From Alkanindiges hydrocarboniclasticus (GTDB lineage Bacteria; Pseudomonadota; Gammaproteobacteria; Pseudomonadales; Moraxellaceae): DNA of 64,000 bases. How positions within the stretch are numbered: the first letter of the stretch is position 1; each line of letters begins with the position of its first letter. The DNA is taken from positions 1-64,000 of the forward strand of contig NZ_MLCN01000017.1 in NCBI RefSeq assembly GCF_001982605.1, in the 5' to 3' direction. Below, in pieces: positions 36,176-45,767 of the stretch. The position numbers and the translations under genes are program-made. The notes under the pieces are model-generated. The model saw only the letters and a program-made list of their open reading frames with translations, was not told where the DNA came from and did no database searches.

Positions 36176-37219
36176 TTACTGGCCAATCCGGGTAGAGGCT
36201 GCTTTTCTTAAGCCCTGACGGTAGTGTTCAGGGGTACAATCCATCCATTTTTTAAACGCCCGGTGGAATGCACTGGGTTCAGCAAAGCCCAGTTCAATGG
36301 AAATTTCTCCTACTGTTTTATCTGACTGGGCCAGTGCCGTCATTGCCAGATCACGGCGTAACTGATCCTTGATGGTCTGAAAAGGCTGGCCTTCATCTTT
36401 CAGGCGGCGGCGCAATGTCGAGCGGGTCATGTTCAGGTGTGCAGCAAATGCGTCAAAATCCGGCCATTCGCTACAGGTTAAGGTGCGCAAGGTTTTACGG
36501 ATGCTGGCCGAAAAACTTGAATGATTTTTATACTTCAGCACAATATTGGCAGGTGCCTGCCGGATAAAATCGGCCACAGTGCGTTCATTTTGGATAAGTG
36601 GCAAGCCTAGATAGCTTGCATCAAAATTGAGGCTGGTAAACGCCTGATTAAACCGTAATTCTGAAGAATACATGCGGTGATATTCCTCACTATACGCAGG
36701 TTCAGGATAGGCAAAGCCTGCAAACACGACAGGAATCCGCCGCCCAACCAGCCAGCAGGCAATGCCATGTTGCAAAATCAGCAAGGTTTCATGGCCAAAA
36801 ATCCGTGGTGGCTGGCGCGTCCCGGCAAGCCCATGCTGCTCTGTAATCTGGATCTGGCTATATTGTCCCTGCGTCACCAAAGTACAGTGATAGTCATCCA
36901 GCAGTAAATTAAAAAAGCGCAGCATATAGCGCAGCGCACTTTTTAAGGTCTTACAATGAATTAATGACTGGCATAACAGTGCAAAACTTCCTACCTTCAT
37001 CCCATGCGAATCCTGCCCAAAAAACTCATCATCCAGATGCCATGCTACTGCCAGCCATAAAGCACTAAACTGCATGGCACTCACCCGCGACTGGGGTACC
37101 TCAATGAGTGCAGGATCAATCTGGCATTCCAGTAAAATGGCTTTAATATCATAGTTTTTTGATTGAATAGGCTGTAATGCTGAACGCACAAAATAACTTG
37201 AAACCGTATTTTTTTCCAT
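36176..37219 (-). CDS. AraC-family regulator divergent from the valine-catabolism operon
   Basis: A 347-residue AraC-type activator: N-terminal effector domain, C-terminal HTH (LNMTRSTLRRRLKDEGQPFQ and EISIELGFAEPSAFHRAFKKWMDCTPEHYR). It is transcribed away from mmsA. In Pseudomonas the mmsAB operon is controlled by an adjacent AraC-type activator, MmsR; by position this gene could serve that role, but the sequence does not prove orthology. The intergenic region (37220-37445) has an imperfect inverted repeat around TTCACTCAA/TTTGAGGGAA near 37286-37311 that could be its operator. Confidence 0.85.
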   Translation of the reverse strand: MEKNTVSSYFVRSALQPIQSKNYDIKAILLECQIDPALIEVPQSRVSAMQFSALWLAVAWHLDDEFFGQDSHGMKVGSFALLCQSLIHCKTLKSALRYMLRFFNLLLDDYHCTLVTQGQYSQIQITEQHGLAGTRQPPRIFGHETLLILQHGIACWLVGRRIPVVFAGFAYPEPAYSEEYHRMYSSELRFNQAFTSLNFDASYLGLPLIQNERTVADFIRQAPANIVLKYKNHSSFSASIRKTLRTLTCSEWPDFDAFAAHLNMTRSTLRRRLKDEGQPFQTIKDQLRRDLAMTALAQSDKTVGEISIELGFAEPSAFHRAFKKWMDCTPEHYRQGLRKAASTRIGQ

Positions 37220-37445
37220 AATTTACACCACGTGCTTTTGCTCAGAATCAAATCTGATTTTCCGCCAATATAAAGTGATATGGCAAATTCACTCAATTCA
37301 TTTGAGGGAATTCAGCATAGCTGCTTTATTGAAGTTTGACTATCGTATAGCCACGTCGAGGGGTCTACGCAATGGATATTGACCGGTAGCATCGACCCCA
37401 TAACTGGCGCCCAAGCCGCAGGTTTATTATTTTAAGGGATTTAGC

Positions 37446-38951
37446 ATGAGTACAATAACGCCAACCATCAAACTGCTCATTAACGGAAATTTTGTTGAAT
37501 CAAAAACCACCGAATGGCGTGATGTCATCAATCCTGCAACCCAGCAAGTTTTGGCGCGTGTACCCTTTGCCACTGACGAAGAAATTAATGCCGCAGTTGC
37601 TGCAGCAAAAACAGCCTTTAAAACCTGGCGTTTTACCCCAATTGGAACCCGAGCACGAATCTTTTTAAAATACCAGCAACTCATCCGTGAAAACATGCAA
37701 GAACTGGCGGCTATTCTGACCGCCGAACAGGGCAAGACGCTGGCCGATGCCGAAGGTGACGTGTTTCGTGGTCTGGAAGTGGTGGAACACGCAGCCAATA
37801 TTGGCAACCTGCAAATGGGTGAACTGGCCAATAATGTAGCAGGCGGTGTAGATACCTATACTATTCAGCAAGGTCTGGGTGTCTGTGCAGGCATTACGCC
37901 ATTTAATTTTCCTGCCATGATTCCGCTATGGATGTTTCCCATGGCAATTGCCTGCGGTAACAGCTTTGTCTTAAAGCCATCCGAGCAAGACCCGATGGTC
38001 ACCATGCGTTTGGTAGAGCTGGCATTAGAAGCCGGTATTCCGGCAGGTGTGCTGAATGTGATTCATGGGGGTGAAAAGGCCGTCAATGCCATTTGTGACC
38101 ATGCCGATATTAAAGCGGTTTCCTTTGTGGGCTCAACCAAAGTTGGCACACATGTTTACCATCGTGCTACGCTGGCGGGCAAACGGGTACAATGCATGAT
38201 GGGTGCTAAAAACCATGCCATTGTGCTGCCCGATGCCAATAAGGGACACACTTTAAATAACCTTATTGGTGCGGCTTTTGGTGCAGCAGGTCAGCGTTGT
38301 ATGGCCTTATCGGTGGTGGTTCTGGTGGGTGCGGCAAACGAGTGGGTTTCCGATATTGTGGCTAAAGCCAAAACCCTGAATGTTAATGCAGGCACTGAAA
38401 ATGGCACCGATATTGGGCCGGTAATTTCCTGCGCAGCACGGGAGCGTGTGGAAAGCCTGATTGCCAGAGGCGTAGAAGAAGGCGCAACCCTTGAACTGGA
38501 CGGCCGCAACCCGACTGTCAATGGTTTTGAAAAAGGCAACTTTGTCGGGCCGACTATTTTTTCTGGCGTGACAGCGGATATGAGCATTTACCATCAGGAA
38601 ATCTTTGGCCCGGTGCTGTGTGTGGTGTCTGCCGGTACACTGGATGAAGCAATTGCATTTATTAATCAAAATCCTAATGGTAATGGCACGGCGATCTTTA
38701 CCCAGTCGGGGGCGGCAGCACGCAAGTTTCAAGAAGAAGTTGAGGTGGGACAAATTGGCATTAACGTGCCGATTCCGGTGCCAGTTCCGCTGTTTTCCTT
38801 TAGTGGTTCGCGTGGCTCTAAACTGGGTGACCTTGGGCCATACGGCAAGCAGGTGATTTTGTTTTATACGCAAACTAAAACCATTACAGCACGCTGGTTT
38901 GATGACAATACCGTTGCCGGTGGCGTCAATACCACTATTTCATTGAAATAA
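37446..38951 (+). CDS. mmsA: CoA-acylating methylmalonate-semialdehyde dehydrogenase
   Basis: A 501-residue aldehyde dehydrogenase that oxidises methylmalonate semialdehyde to propionyl-CoA in the last step of valine breakdown. The MmsA-type catalytic Cys is in [13 protein letters not shown]. Other marks are [21 protein letters not shown] and the C-terminal [22 protein letters not shown], which is distinctive for this family. It is the first of four plus-strand genes that match the distal valine pathway, divergent from an AraC regulator. Length is normal for the family. Confidence 0.93.
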   Translation: MSTITPTIKLLINGNFVESKTTEWRDVINPATQQVLARVPFATDEEINAAVAAAKTAFKTWRFTPIGTRARIFLKYQQLIRENMQELAAILTAEQGKTLADAEGDVFRGLEVVEHAANIGNLQMGELANNVAGGVDTYTIQQGLGVCAGITPFNFPAMIPLWMFPMAIACGNSFVLKPSEQDPMVTMRLVELALEAGIPAGVLNVIHGGEKAVNAICDHADIKAVSFVGSTKVGTHVYHRATLAGKRVQCMMGAKNHAIVLPDANKGHTLNNLIGAAFGAAGQRCMALSVVVLVGAANEWVSDIVAKAKTLNVNAGTENGTDIGPVISCAARERVESLIARGVEEGATLELDGRNPTVNGFEKGNFVGPTIFSGVTADMSIYHQEIFGPVLCVVSAGTLDEAIAFINQNPNGNGTAIFTQSGAAARKFQEEVEVGQIGINVPIPVPVPLFSFSGSRGSKLGDLGPYGKQVILFYTQTKTITARWFDDNTVAGGVNTTISLK

Positions 38952-38978
38952 AAAAACCGGCTCAGGGACTAGTTGGCT

Positions 38979-40139
38979 ATGGACTTTGATTTAACCGAAA
39001 ATCAGTATGCTTTTCAGCAGCTTGCACGAAATTTTGCGGCAACTGAAATGGCACCATTTGCGGCCCAGTGGGATGCAGCGTGTTTTTTTCCTATTGAGTT
39101 GATTAAAAAAGCAGGTGATCTGGGCTTTTGTGGCATGTATACGCCTGAAGCGGCAGGTGGCCTTGGCATGTCGCGACTGGACGCTTCCATTATATTTGAA
39201 GAACTGGCTTATGCCTGCCCGTCCACCACAGCCTATATCACCATTCACAATATGGCCTGCTGGATGCTTGCAAGCTGGGCCACGCCAGAAATACGTGAGC
39301 TGTGGGGTCCCCTGTTAGCCAGTGGACAAAAACTGGCTTCGTATTGCTTAACTGAACCCAATGCCGGTTCCGATGCGGCGTCCTTAAAAACCCGTGCCGA
39401 GCTGCGGGATGGCTACTATCGCTTAAATGGATCCAAAGCCTTTATTTCTGGTGCGGGCTCTACCGATTTACTGGTGGTCATGGCACGCACTGGCGGGGAA
39501 GGCGCACGCGGCATTTCAGCCTTTGCCGTGCCTGCCGATACAGCAGGCATTAGCTATGGCCGCAAGGAACAAAAAATGGGCTGGAACAGCCAGCCAACCC
39601 GTACAATTAGCTTTGATAATGTGATGATTCCTGCGAACCATTTGCTGGGCAATGAAGGCGAAGGCTTTAAGATTGCCATGCGGGGCATTGATGGCGGGCG
39701 GATTAATATTGCCACCTGCTCCATCGGCGCGGCACAGGCAGCACTGGATGCAGCGCGCGTTTACATGGGTGAACGTCAACAATTTAAAACCAGACTGGCA
39801 GACTTTCAGGCCTTGCAATTTAAGCTGGCCGATATGCTGACCGAACTGGTGGCAGCCCGACAAATGGTGCGACTAGCCGCTAGCAAACTGGATCAGCGTG
39901 CGCCGGATGCCAGTGTGTATTGTGCCATGGCCAAGCGCTTTGCCACTGATGTGGGCTTTAATGTCTGCAATGATGCCTTGCAACTGCATGGCGGCAATGG
40001 CTACATTCGTGAATATCCACTAGAGCGTTATTTGCGCGATGTACGTGTACACCAGATTCTGGAAGGCACCAATGAAATCATGCGGGTGATTATTTCACGC
40101 CAATTGCTCAATGGCACTGCGCCTGAGGAGATTCGTTGA
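38979..40139 (+). CDS. Acyl-CoA dehydrogenase, probably isobutyryl-CoA dehydrogenase
   Basis: A 386-residue flavoprotein of the acyl-CoA dehydrogenase family. Typical segments are YCLTEPNAGSDAASLKTRA, LNGSKAFISGAG, AMRGIDGGRINIA and the C-terminal DALQLHGGNGYIREYPLERYLRDVRVHQILEGTNEI. Position between mmsA and the hydrolase indicates isobutyryl-CoA as substrate. The frame is open to a TTG at 38973; I use the ATG at 38979. It ends in a TGATG junction with the next gene. Confidence 0.88.
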   Translation: MDFDLTENQYAFQQLARNFAATEMAPFAAQWDAACFFPIELIKKAGDLGFCGMYTPEAAGGLGMSRLDASIIFEELAYACPSTTAYITIHNMACWMLASWATPEIRELWGPLLASGQKLASYCLTEPNAGSDAASLKTRAELRDGYYRLNGSKAFISGAGSTDLLVVMARTGGEGARGISAFAVPADTAGISYGRKEQKMGWNSQPTRTISFDNVMIPANHLLGNEGEGFKIAMRGIDGGRINIATCSIGAAQAALDAARVYMGERQQFKTRLADFQALQFKLADMLTELVAARQMVRLAASKLDQRAPDASVYCAMAKRFATDVGFNVCNDALQLHGGNGYIREYPLERYLRDVRVHQILEGTNEIMRVIISRQLLNGTAPEEIR

Positions 40140-41335
40140 TGGCTGAAAATAGTATGGAAACCCGAAAACCGGTTTTGTTTGAAACCCTTGCCAGCAGTAA
40201 CGGCTACGCAATTGGCATCATTAGACTAAATGCTGAAAAAACCTTAAATGCGCTGTCGCTACAGATGATTGACCTGATCACTGAGCAACTGCTGGCATGG
40301 TCAACTGATAAACATATTGCTATGGTCATGTTGCAAGCGGCTGGTGAAAAAGCCTTTTGTGCTGGCGGTGATTTGCAAAACCTGTATCAGTCTATGCTGA
40401 CACACCATGCCTCTGCACAATCCGATGATATTGGTGCCAATCACTATGCCCGTGATTTTTTTGAGCGTGAATATCGGCTGGATTATTTAATTCATACCTA
40501 CCCCAAGCCAATTTTATGCTGGGCTCATGGCATTGTGATGGGCGGTGGCATGGGTTTAATGGCAGGTGCAAGCCATCGCGTGGTCACTGAAAAATCACGG
40601 CTGGCCATGCAGGAAATTGGCATTGGCTTATTTCCTGATGTGGGCGGCAGTTATTTTTTAAATCAAATGCCTGATAAGGTTGGTTTATTCCTTGCCCTGA
40701 CTGGCGCCCTGATTAATGCAAGTGACGCCAGGTTTATTCATCTAGCCGATTATGTAATTACTCAGGCTGATAAAGCACAGGTACTGAATGCGCTATTAAA
40801 GCAGCCCTGGAGTGACTTGCCGACCAAAAATGGCTTTTTGCTTGATGCAGTGTTAAACAATGCACAAACTCGCTCAGAAACTGGTTTGGATTCATTGAGT
40901 GCAGGGCCAATTAAAACACAGCTTGCCACCATTCAAATGCTGTGCGATCAAGAGGGTTTCAATCAAAATAGCCTTGAATCCAGTATCGAAGCGATTATTA
41001 ACCATCGCAGTGACGACCAATGGTTCAGTAAAGCAGCCGCTTCAGTCAAAAATGGCTCGCCCAGTTCTATGCAGCTTGCCCATTTATTGCTGAAGCAGGC
41101 CAAGGCTATGTCACTGGCTGAGGTGTTCCGCATGGAATATCTGGCCGCCCTGCACTGTGCCGCACGCCCTGATTTTGCCGAAGGAATACGTGCCTTGCTG
41201 GTTGATAAAGATTTACAGCCCAAATGGCAGCCTGCAACGCATGCTGAGGTTACCCCGGACTGGGTCAATAGTTTTATTGAAAGCCCATGGCCTGCCGCTC
41301 AGCATCCACTGGCTGATCTAGGCCAGCCTCATTGA
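40139..41335 (+). CDS. 3-hydroxyisobutyryl-CoA hydrolase (enoyl-CoA hydratase superfamily)
   Basis: A 398-residue crotonase-fold enzyme. The oxyanion-hole segments are GEKAFCAGGDLQNLYQ and WAHGIVMGGGMGLMAGASHR, followed by the HIBCH-type MQEIGIGLFPDVGGSYFLN that carries the catalytic Glu and Asp. The length, well over that of a plain enoyl-CoA hydratase, agrees with 3-hydroxyisobutyryl-CoA hydrolase. It starts at the ATG sharing one base with the upstream stop; GAGGAG lies nearby. It releases 3-hydroxyisobutyrate for MmsB. Confidence 0.9.
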   Translation: MAENSMETRKPVLFETLASSNGYAIGIIRLNAEKTLNALSLQMIDLITEQLLAWSTDKHIAMVMLQAAGEKAFCAGGDLQNLYQSMLTHHASAQSDDIGANHYARDFFEREYRLDYLIHTYPKPILCWAHGIVMGGGMGLMAGASHRVVTEKSRLAMQEIGIGLFPDVGGSYFLNQMPDKVGLFLALTGALINASDARFIHLADYVITQADKAQVLNALLKQPWSDLPTKNGFLLDAVLNNAQTRSETGLDSLSAGPIKTQLATIQMLCDQEGFNQNSLESSIEAIINHRSDDQWFSKAAASVKNGSPSSMQLAHLLLKQAKAMSLAEVFRMEYLAALHCAARPDFAEGIRALLVDKDLQPKWQPATHAEVTPDWVNSFIESPWPAAQHPLADLGQPH

Positions 41336-41386
41336 TGATTTAACCGTATGAATGATTTAAAGTATTAAAGATCAGGGAGAACAATA

Positions 41387-42298
41387 ATGACTCAAATTGC
41401 ATTTATCGGCTTAGGTAATATGGGTGGGCCAATGGCGCAAAACCTGCTAAAGGCTGGCCATCGCCTGACCGTCTTTGATTTATCGCCAGCCGCAATTGAA
41501 ACACTGGCTGATGCAGGTGCGAGTGTTGCAACCTCTGCCATTGATGCGGTGAGCCATGCCGATATTGTCATTTCCATGCTGCCAGCCAGCCGTCATGTCG
41601 AAGGCTTGTATCTGGGTCAAAATAGTTCAGGCGAAACTGGTTTGTTGCCACATATCCGCCCAGGCACTTTAATTATTGACTGCAGTACCATTGCCGCGCA
41701 AACTGCCATTACGGTATCAAAAGCAGCGGCGGCACTGGGCTTGAACATGCTGGATGCACCGGTTTCCGGTGGTACAGCAGGGGCAATTGCCGGCACACTG
41801 ACCTTTATTGTGGGCGGTGATAATACTGCACTGGAACGTGCGCGTCCGGTTTTAAGCGTCATGGGCAAGAATATTTTTCATGCAGGCACCCATGGTGCCG
41901 GACAAACTGCCAAAATCTGCAATAACATGCTGCTGGGCATTCAAATGATTGGCACAGCTGAAGCCTTGGCGCTGGGCGTGGCCAATGGCCTTGACCCGCA
42001 GGTATTGTCCGAAATTATGGTCAAAAGCTCAGGCCGTAACTGGTCACTGGAACTATACAACCCCTACCCGGGTGTGATGGACAATGTGCCTGCATCGCGG
42101 GGTTATAGCGGTGGTTTTGGGGTGGATTTAATGCTCAAGGACTTAGGCTTGGCCACCGAAACGGCATTGAATGCTCAGGCTTGCATTCCTTTGGGTGAAA
42201 TGGCACGTAACCTGTATGCCTTACACAGCAAGGCTGGCGCTGGCAGCTTGGATTTTTCCAGTATCTTGCAATTATTGCAGTCCAGCACAAAGGATTAG
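41387..42298 (+). CDS. mmsB: 3-hydroxyisobutyrate dehydrogenase
   Basis: A 303-residue NAD-dependent dehydrogenase of the beta-hydroxyacid family. It opens with the dinucleotide-binding IAFIGLGNMGGPMAQNLL motif, has the DAPVSGGTAGA substrate loop and the catalytic-lysine segment GAGQTAKICNNMLLG. It is the last gene of the valine operon, behind GGGAGA at good distance, and would feed methylmalonate semialdehyde to MmsA. A terminator-like hairpin lies about 100 bases downstream. Confidence 0.93.
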   Translation: MTQIAFIGLGNMGGPMAQNLLKAGHRLTVFDLSPAAIETLADAGASVATSAIDAVSHADIVISMLPASRHVEGLYLGQNSSGETGLLPHIRPGTLIIDCSTIAAQTAITVSKAAAALGLNMLDAPVSGGTAGAIAGTLTFIVGGDNTALERARPVLSVMGKNIFHAGTHGAGQTAKICNNMLLGIQMIGTAEALALGVANGLDPQVLSEIMVKSSGRNWSLELYNPYPGVMDNVPASRGYSGGFGVDLMLKDLGLATETALNAQACIPLGEMARNLYALHSKAGAGSLDFSSILQLLQSSTKD

Positions 42299-42393
42299 TG
42301 GATTTAAAGGGGGTTCAGGGATTTGAGATACTGATTCTGTCAATCACCCTAAGCATGCACAACCCAGCACCCGTTGCTTGATTGCTGTAATCC

Positions 42394-42450
42394 AGCCTGA
42401 TCCCGATCAATAAGATTCCGCCAGATTACCGCGTTGATCAGGCTTTTTTC
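42394..42450 (+). terminator. Candidate terminator of the valine-catabolism operon
   Basis: AGCCTGATC (42394-42402) pairs with GATCAGGCT (42436-42444), followed directly by a run of T. The loop is long (33 bases), so confidence is moderate. Confidence 0.5.
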
Positions 42451-42568
42451 ATTATATGTAATTAACCTGCCAGTCTTGTTGGAGAGTGTATCTACTATCA
42501 AAAAACGGAAGTATTCCTGCGCTTTGTATTGCATCTGTTAAAAGTAAGGTCAATTTGCTGACCGCTTG

Positions 42569-42650
42569 AATGCATCCTACGGTTCTTTTCATATCTCCCT
42601 GTGAGGAACCGATGTTGTGGTGTATTACTTTTAATTAAACAGGATGCATT
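42569..42650. repeat. Nested inverted repeats
   Basis: Outer arms AATGCATCCT (42569-42578) and AGGATGCATT (42641-42650) are perfect. Inner arms CGGTTC (42580-42585) and GAACCG (42606-42611) lie within them. Function unknown. Confidence 0.55.
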
Positions 42651-42735
42651 GTCTCAGATGTGCTTTCCGTAAATCACCTTTTACTCTTGTTTTGACTCAT
42701 TTCAAGGCGGCATCACGAATGGTCTTCTGCATCTT

Positions 42736-42779
42736 TTATTCATGCATAAAACTCATAAATCCATTCATCAATAGCCATC
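42736..42779. repeat. ~43-bp element, copy A
   Basis: The first 26 bases (TTATTCATGCATAAAACTCA, then TAAATC) are identical to 55223-55248. The remaining ~17 bases match with one indel and two substitutions. Both copies lie just upstream of deletion-scarred genes. Confidence 0.75.
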
Positions 42780-42868
42780 TAATCCTTCACTAAATAAATT
42801 GTTAGTCTCTTAAGTCTTATCACTGCTGTTTTTTGAAATGCTTTATCTCAGTTAAGGCAGAAAAAATT

Positions 42869-43678
42869 ATGTCTATTTCTTCTCATCAGGCTGGGCAAAC
42901 GTCACAACCGCTAGATGCGCCCGCCTGGGGTGCAGTTTTTGTCATGGCTTTATGCTGTGCGGTACTGATTGCATCTGAGTTTATGCCAGTCAGCCTGCTC
43001 ACCCCGATAGCCCTTGATTTACACATGAGCGAGGGACAAGTTGGACAGGAAGCCATGCATGGTAGGGAACATGACCGTTTTAATCAGGCTTTAATCAAAA
43101 AGGGGTTTGATGTTGAAACTGGTGTGAAAAGCATTAGCAAAGGATTGGGTTTACTTAAAAAATTAACGCCAATTCAGCAACTGGCCTGCACCGTGGTAAT
43201 GGAACATGCAACAGCGCATCTGGCAATACAATGGTTGAGTCATGCTGACCTAAACCGACTCAGTGATCCTAAAACCCTCGCCATGTGGCAGTGGCATGCA
43301 TTGGAAGAACTGGAACATAAAACAGTTAGTTATGATGTGTATAAAATGCTGGGAGAAGATCAATGGCTGAACCGGTTGATTGCCGTATGTGCTGTCATGG
43401 GTGTGGTACTTCCAGTCAGTATCTACGCAGCCATCGTGATTGCCTATAAGCATGATAGCCACAAGAATCGTGAGGAATTTGTTCAGGGTTTAAAGCTACT
43501 TTTTGGACAGGATGGTTTTTTGCGGCCTTTACTGACCAAGGCACCTGATTTTCTCAAAAAAGACTTTGACCCTAGAAATGATGATACCGAAGAATTAGAA
43601 AAGATATGGAAAGAAAAATTGTTGGGCCAAAATGGAATATTGAATCAGTTTTATCGCAATAACAAAGTAGCCAGCTAA
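42869..43678 (+). CDS. Chimeric frame: MFS N-terminus joined to metal-dependent hydrolase body
   Basis: A 269-codon frame that is two genes in one. Residues 1-57 are the start of a major facilitator ([22 protein letters not shown], then [19 protein letters not shown]). From about residue 58 the text is a predicted metal-dependent hydrolase of the PF10118 type ([17 protein letters not shown], later [20 protein letters not shown]), whose own N-terminal part is missing. The switch falls at DNA about 43034-43048, within two short GGACA direct repeats, so an in-frame deletion is the simple explanation. The start at 42869 has only a weak ribosome site. The product would have one membrane segment and an incomplete hydrolase domain; it is probably non-functional. 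Confidence 0.75.
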   Translation: MSISSHQAGQTSQPLDAPAWGAVFVMALCCAVLIASEFMPVSLLTPIALDLHMSEGQVGQEAMHGREHDRFNQALIKKGFDVETGVKSISKGLGLLKKLTPIQQLACTVVMEHATAHLAIQWLSHADLNRLSDPKTLAMWQWHALEELEHKTVSYDVYKMLGEDQWLNRLIAVCAVMGVVLPVSIYAAIVIAYKHDSHKNREEFVQGLKLLFGQDGFLRPLLTKAPDFLKKDFDPRNDDTEELEKIWKEKLLGQNGILNQFYRNNKVAS

Positions 43679-43679
43679 G

Positions 43680-44151
43680 CATGGCCATGCCTTTTCTGTG
43701 GACGGTGGTGAAGTCGCACGTTATCTGAGCCGTTATGCCACTGCCAAGGTTGCCTAGGCTGTACTGATTTCCTCGGTTGTGCCTTATATGCTGAAAACAC
43801 CGGATAACCCGGATGGAACACCACAGAAAAAGTTTGATGAGATGGCCCATCAGATGAAAGAAGATCGTGCCAAGTTCTTTGCCACCTTTTTCAAAAAATT
43901 CTATGGCATTGGCGTATTATCACATCCTGCCAGTGACGAAGTTGTAGACTGGTCACATAAAGTTGCTATGGACGCCTGTTTAAAAGCAACCTTGCACTGT
44001 GCTACTGCATTTACAACCACTGACTTTAGGCCAGATTTGGCAGCATTTACCACCCCTACCCTTTATCCACGGGACTACTGACAAAACTGTCCCGATTAAA
44101 CCAGCGGATGAAGTTGCTGCACAAGCCTTATATTTAGCAGAAAATCAATAA
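43680..44151 (+). pseudogene. Broken alpha/beta hydrolase (non-heme chloroperoxidase-like)
   Basis: Begins without an N-terminus just after the chimeric frame, at the nucleophile region (GHAFSVDGGEVARYLSRYAT, where intact relatives read GHSMGGGE). It then has an in-frame TAG near 43757, continues as SVVPYMLKTPDNPDGTPQ and DRAKFFATFFKKFYG, and shifts frame at about 44062, after which HGTTDKTVPIKPADEV runs to a stop at 44149-44151. The missing 5' half, altered nucleophile region, stop and frameshift mark it as a decayed esterase/perhydrolase gene. Confidence 0.8.
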
Positions 44152-44243
44152 ATTACATTGGGATTCTTTCACCCAATACTCGTGTATATAGAGGAAAAAA
44201 TCATTCCAATAGCTTTGGTCAAAGTTTCTATGACTATAGCTCT

Positions 44244-44285
44244 AATAATTATTTTTAATTAACAGTTAAATTAAAAATAATTATT
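44244..44285. repeat. Perfect 17-bp AT-only inverted repeat upstream of chrA
   Basis: AATAATTATTTTTAATT (44244-44260) and its exact reverse complement (44269-44285) surround an 8-base spacer, about 110 bases before the chromate transporter gene. It could end transcription from the left or act as an operator. Confidence 0.5.
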
Positions 44286-44396
44286 TAAGATGTAAATTTA
44301 TAAATATAATTGCTACTTTAATAAAATTAAAACCAAATTAATTAAAAATCGCTATTCACTGGATGGCCTGTATTTCATCTTTTAGGGGAAAATAAT

Positions 44397-45767
44397 ATGA
44401 GTACCAACATAGCATTAAATGTACCTGTAGAGGAAAGCTCAGATTTACCTTTATCGATTAGCTTCTGGCAAACATTTGTATTCTGGTTAAAACTGGGCTT
44501 TATTAGCTTTGGCGGCCCTGCTGGACAGATTTCTATCATGCATCAGGAACTGGTGGAACAAAAACGCTGGATTTCCGAAAAAAGATTTTTACATGCCTTA
44601 AATTATTGCATGCTATTGCCCGGCCCTGAAGCACAGCAATTAGCGATTTATATAGGCTGGCTGATGCATCGCACTATTGGCGGTATTGTTGCTGGTGTTT
44701 TATTTGTATTACCTTCCTTATTTATTCTGATCTTTTTATCTTGGCTATATATTGCTTTTGGTCATTTAACATGGGTTGAAGGACTGTTTTATGGGATTAA
44801 ACCTGCGGTAACAGCAATTGTGTTTCATGCTGCGCATCGGATTGGCACACGCTCTTTAAAAAATAATGCGTTATGGGCCATAGCTGCTGGATCTTTTGTG
44901 GCGATCTTTGCATTGAATATTCCATTTCCAATTATTGTCCTTAGTGCTGCGGTGATTGGATATGTGGGCAGTAAACTATCTCCTGATTTATTCTTATTGG
45001 GTTCAGGTCATGGTCAGATTAACAAATCATCGGAGCGTGCACTCATTGATGACGACACGCCGACACCAGCCCATGCGCAGTTTCGCTGGTATCGTTTAGT
45101 ACTCTTGCTCTTGGTAGGATTGGCTTTATGGATCATACCTATTGGATCATTAACAGCTATCTATGGCTGGGAGCATCCTTTTACCCAAATGGCATGGTTC
45201 TTTACCAAGGCAGCGTTATTAACCTTTGGCGGAGCTTATGCTGTTTTGCCTTATGTGTATCAAGGCGCTGTGGGGCATTACGGCTGGCTTAATCCAACGC
45301 AAATGATTGATGGTTTGGCCTTAGGCGAAACAACGCCTGGCCCATTGATTATGGTGGTGGCATTTGTTGGCTTTATTGGTGGTTATACCAAGGCAGTTTT
45401 TGGTGTAGATCATCTATTCTTAGCAGGTGCGATGGCAGCTATTATTGTGACCTGGTTTACTTTCCTGCCCTCTTTTTTATTTATTTTAGGTGGCGGCCCA
45501 CTGATTGAGTCAACACATAATAATCTTAAGTTTACAGCACCACTTACTGCAATTACTGCGGCTGTCGTTGGGGTGATTTTAAACTTGGCGCTATTCTTTG
45601 GTTATCATGTATTATGGCCACAAGGGTTTGAAGGAAGTTTCGACTGGATATCTGCCTTGATTGCTATTATAGCCGCCATTGCCCTATTTCGTTATAAGCA
45701 GAATGTGATTCATGTCATTGCTGTTTGTGCTGTGATTGGACTGTTAGTGAGCTTATTTTTCAAATAA
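44397..45767 (+). CDS. chrA: Chromate transporter
   Basis: A 456-residue membrane protein of the long-chain CHR family with two homologous halves. The signature motifs are KLGFISFGGPAGQISIMHQE in the first half and KAALLTFGGAYAVLPYVYQG in the second, each followed by the conserved PGP segment (LLPGPEAQQ, TTPGPLIMV). It would expel chromate, possibly in exchange for sulfate. An AT-rich leader with a 17-bp inverted repeat precedes it. No chrB regulator is present nearby. Confidence 0.93.
   Translation: MSTNIALNVPVEESSDLPLSISFWQTFVFWLKLGFISFGGPAGQISIMHQELVEQKRWISEKRFLHALNYCMLLPGPEAQQLAIYIGWLMHRTIGGIVAGVLFVLPSLFILIFLSWLYIAFGHLTWVEGLFYGIKPAVTAIVFHAAHRIGTRSLKNNALWAIAAGSFVAIFALNIPFPIIVLSAAVIGYVGSKLSPDLFLLGSGHGQINKSSERALIDDDTPTPAHAQFRWYRLVLLLLVGLALWIIPIGSLTAIYGWEHPFTQMAWFFTKAALLTFGGAYAVLPYVYQGAVGHYGWLNPTQMIDGLALGETTPGPLIMVVAFVGFIGGYTKAVFGVDHLFLAGAMAAIIVTWFTFLPSFLFILGGGPLIESTHNNLKFTAPLTAITAAVVGVILNLALFFGYHVLWPQGFEGSFDWISALIAIIAAIALFRYKQNVIHVIAVCAVIGLLVSLFFK

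Larger units (their letters stand above)
42299..42868. other. Non-coding gap between mmsB and the chimeric gene
   Basis: No supportable gene. It holds a terminator-like hairpin (42394-42450), a nested inverted repeat (42569-42650) and a ~43-bp element (42736-42779) that recurs near 55.2 kb, just ahead of the chimeric gene. Confidence 0.6.

Noticed and set aside
42700-42735. Minus-strand text reading KTIRDAA, similar to the epimerase relic at 60954-61340
   Set aside because: Only about seven residues match; too short to call a second remnant.
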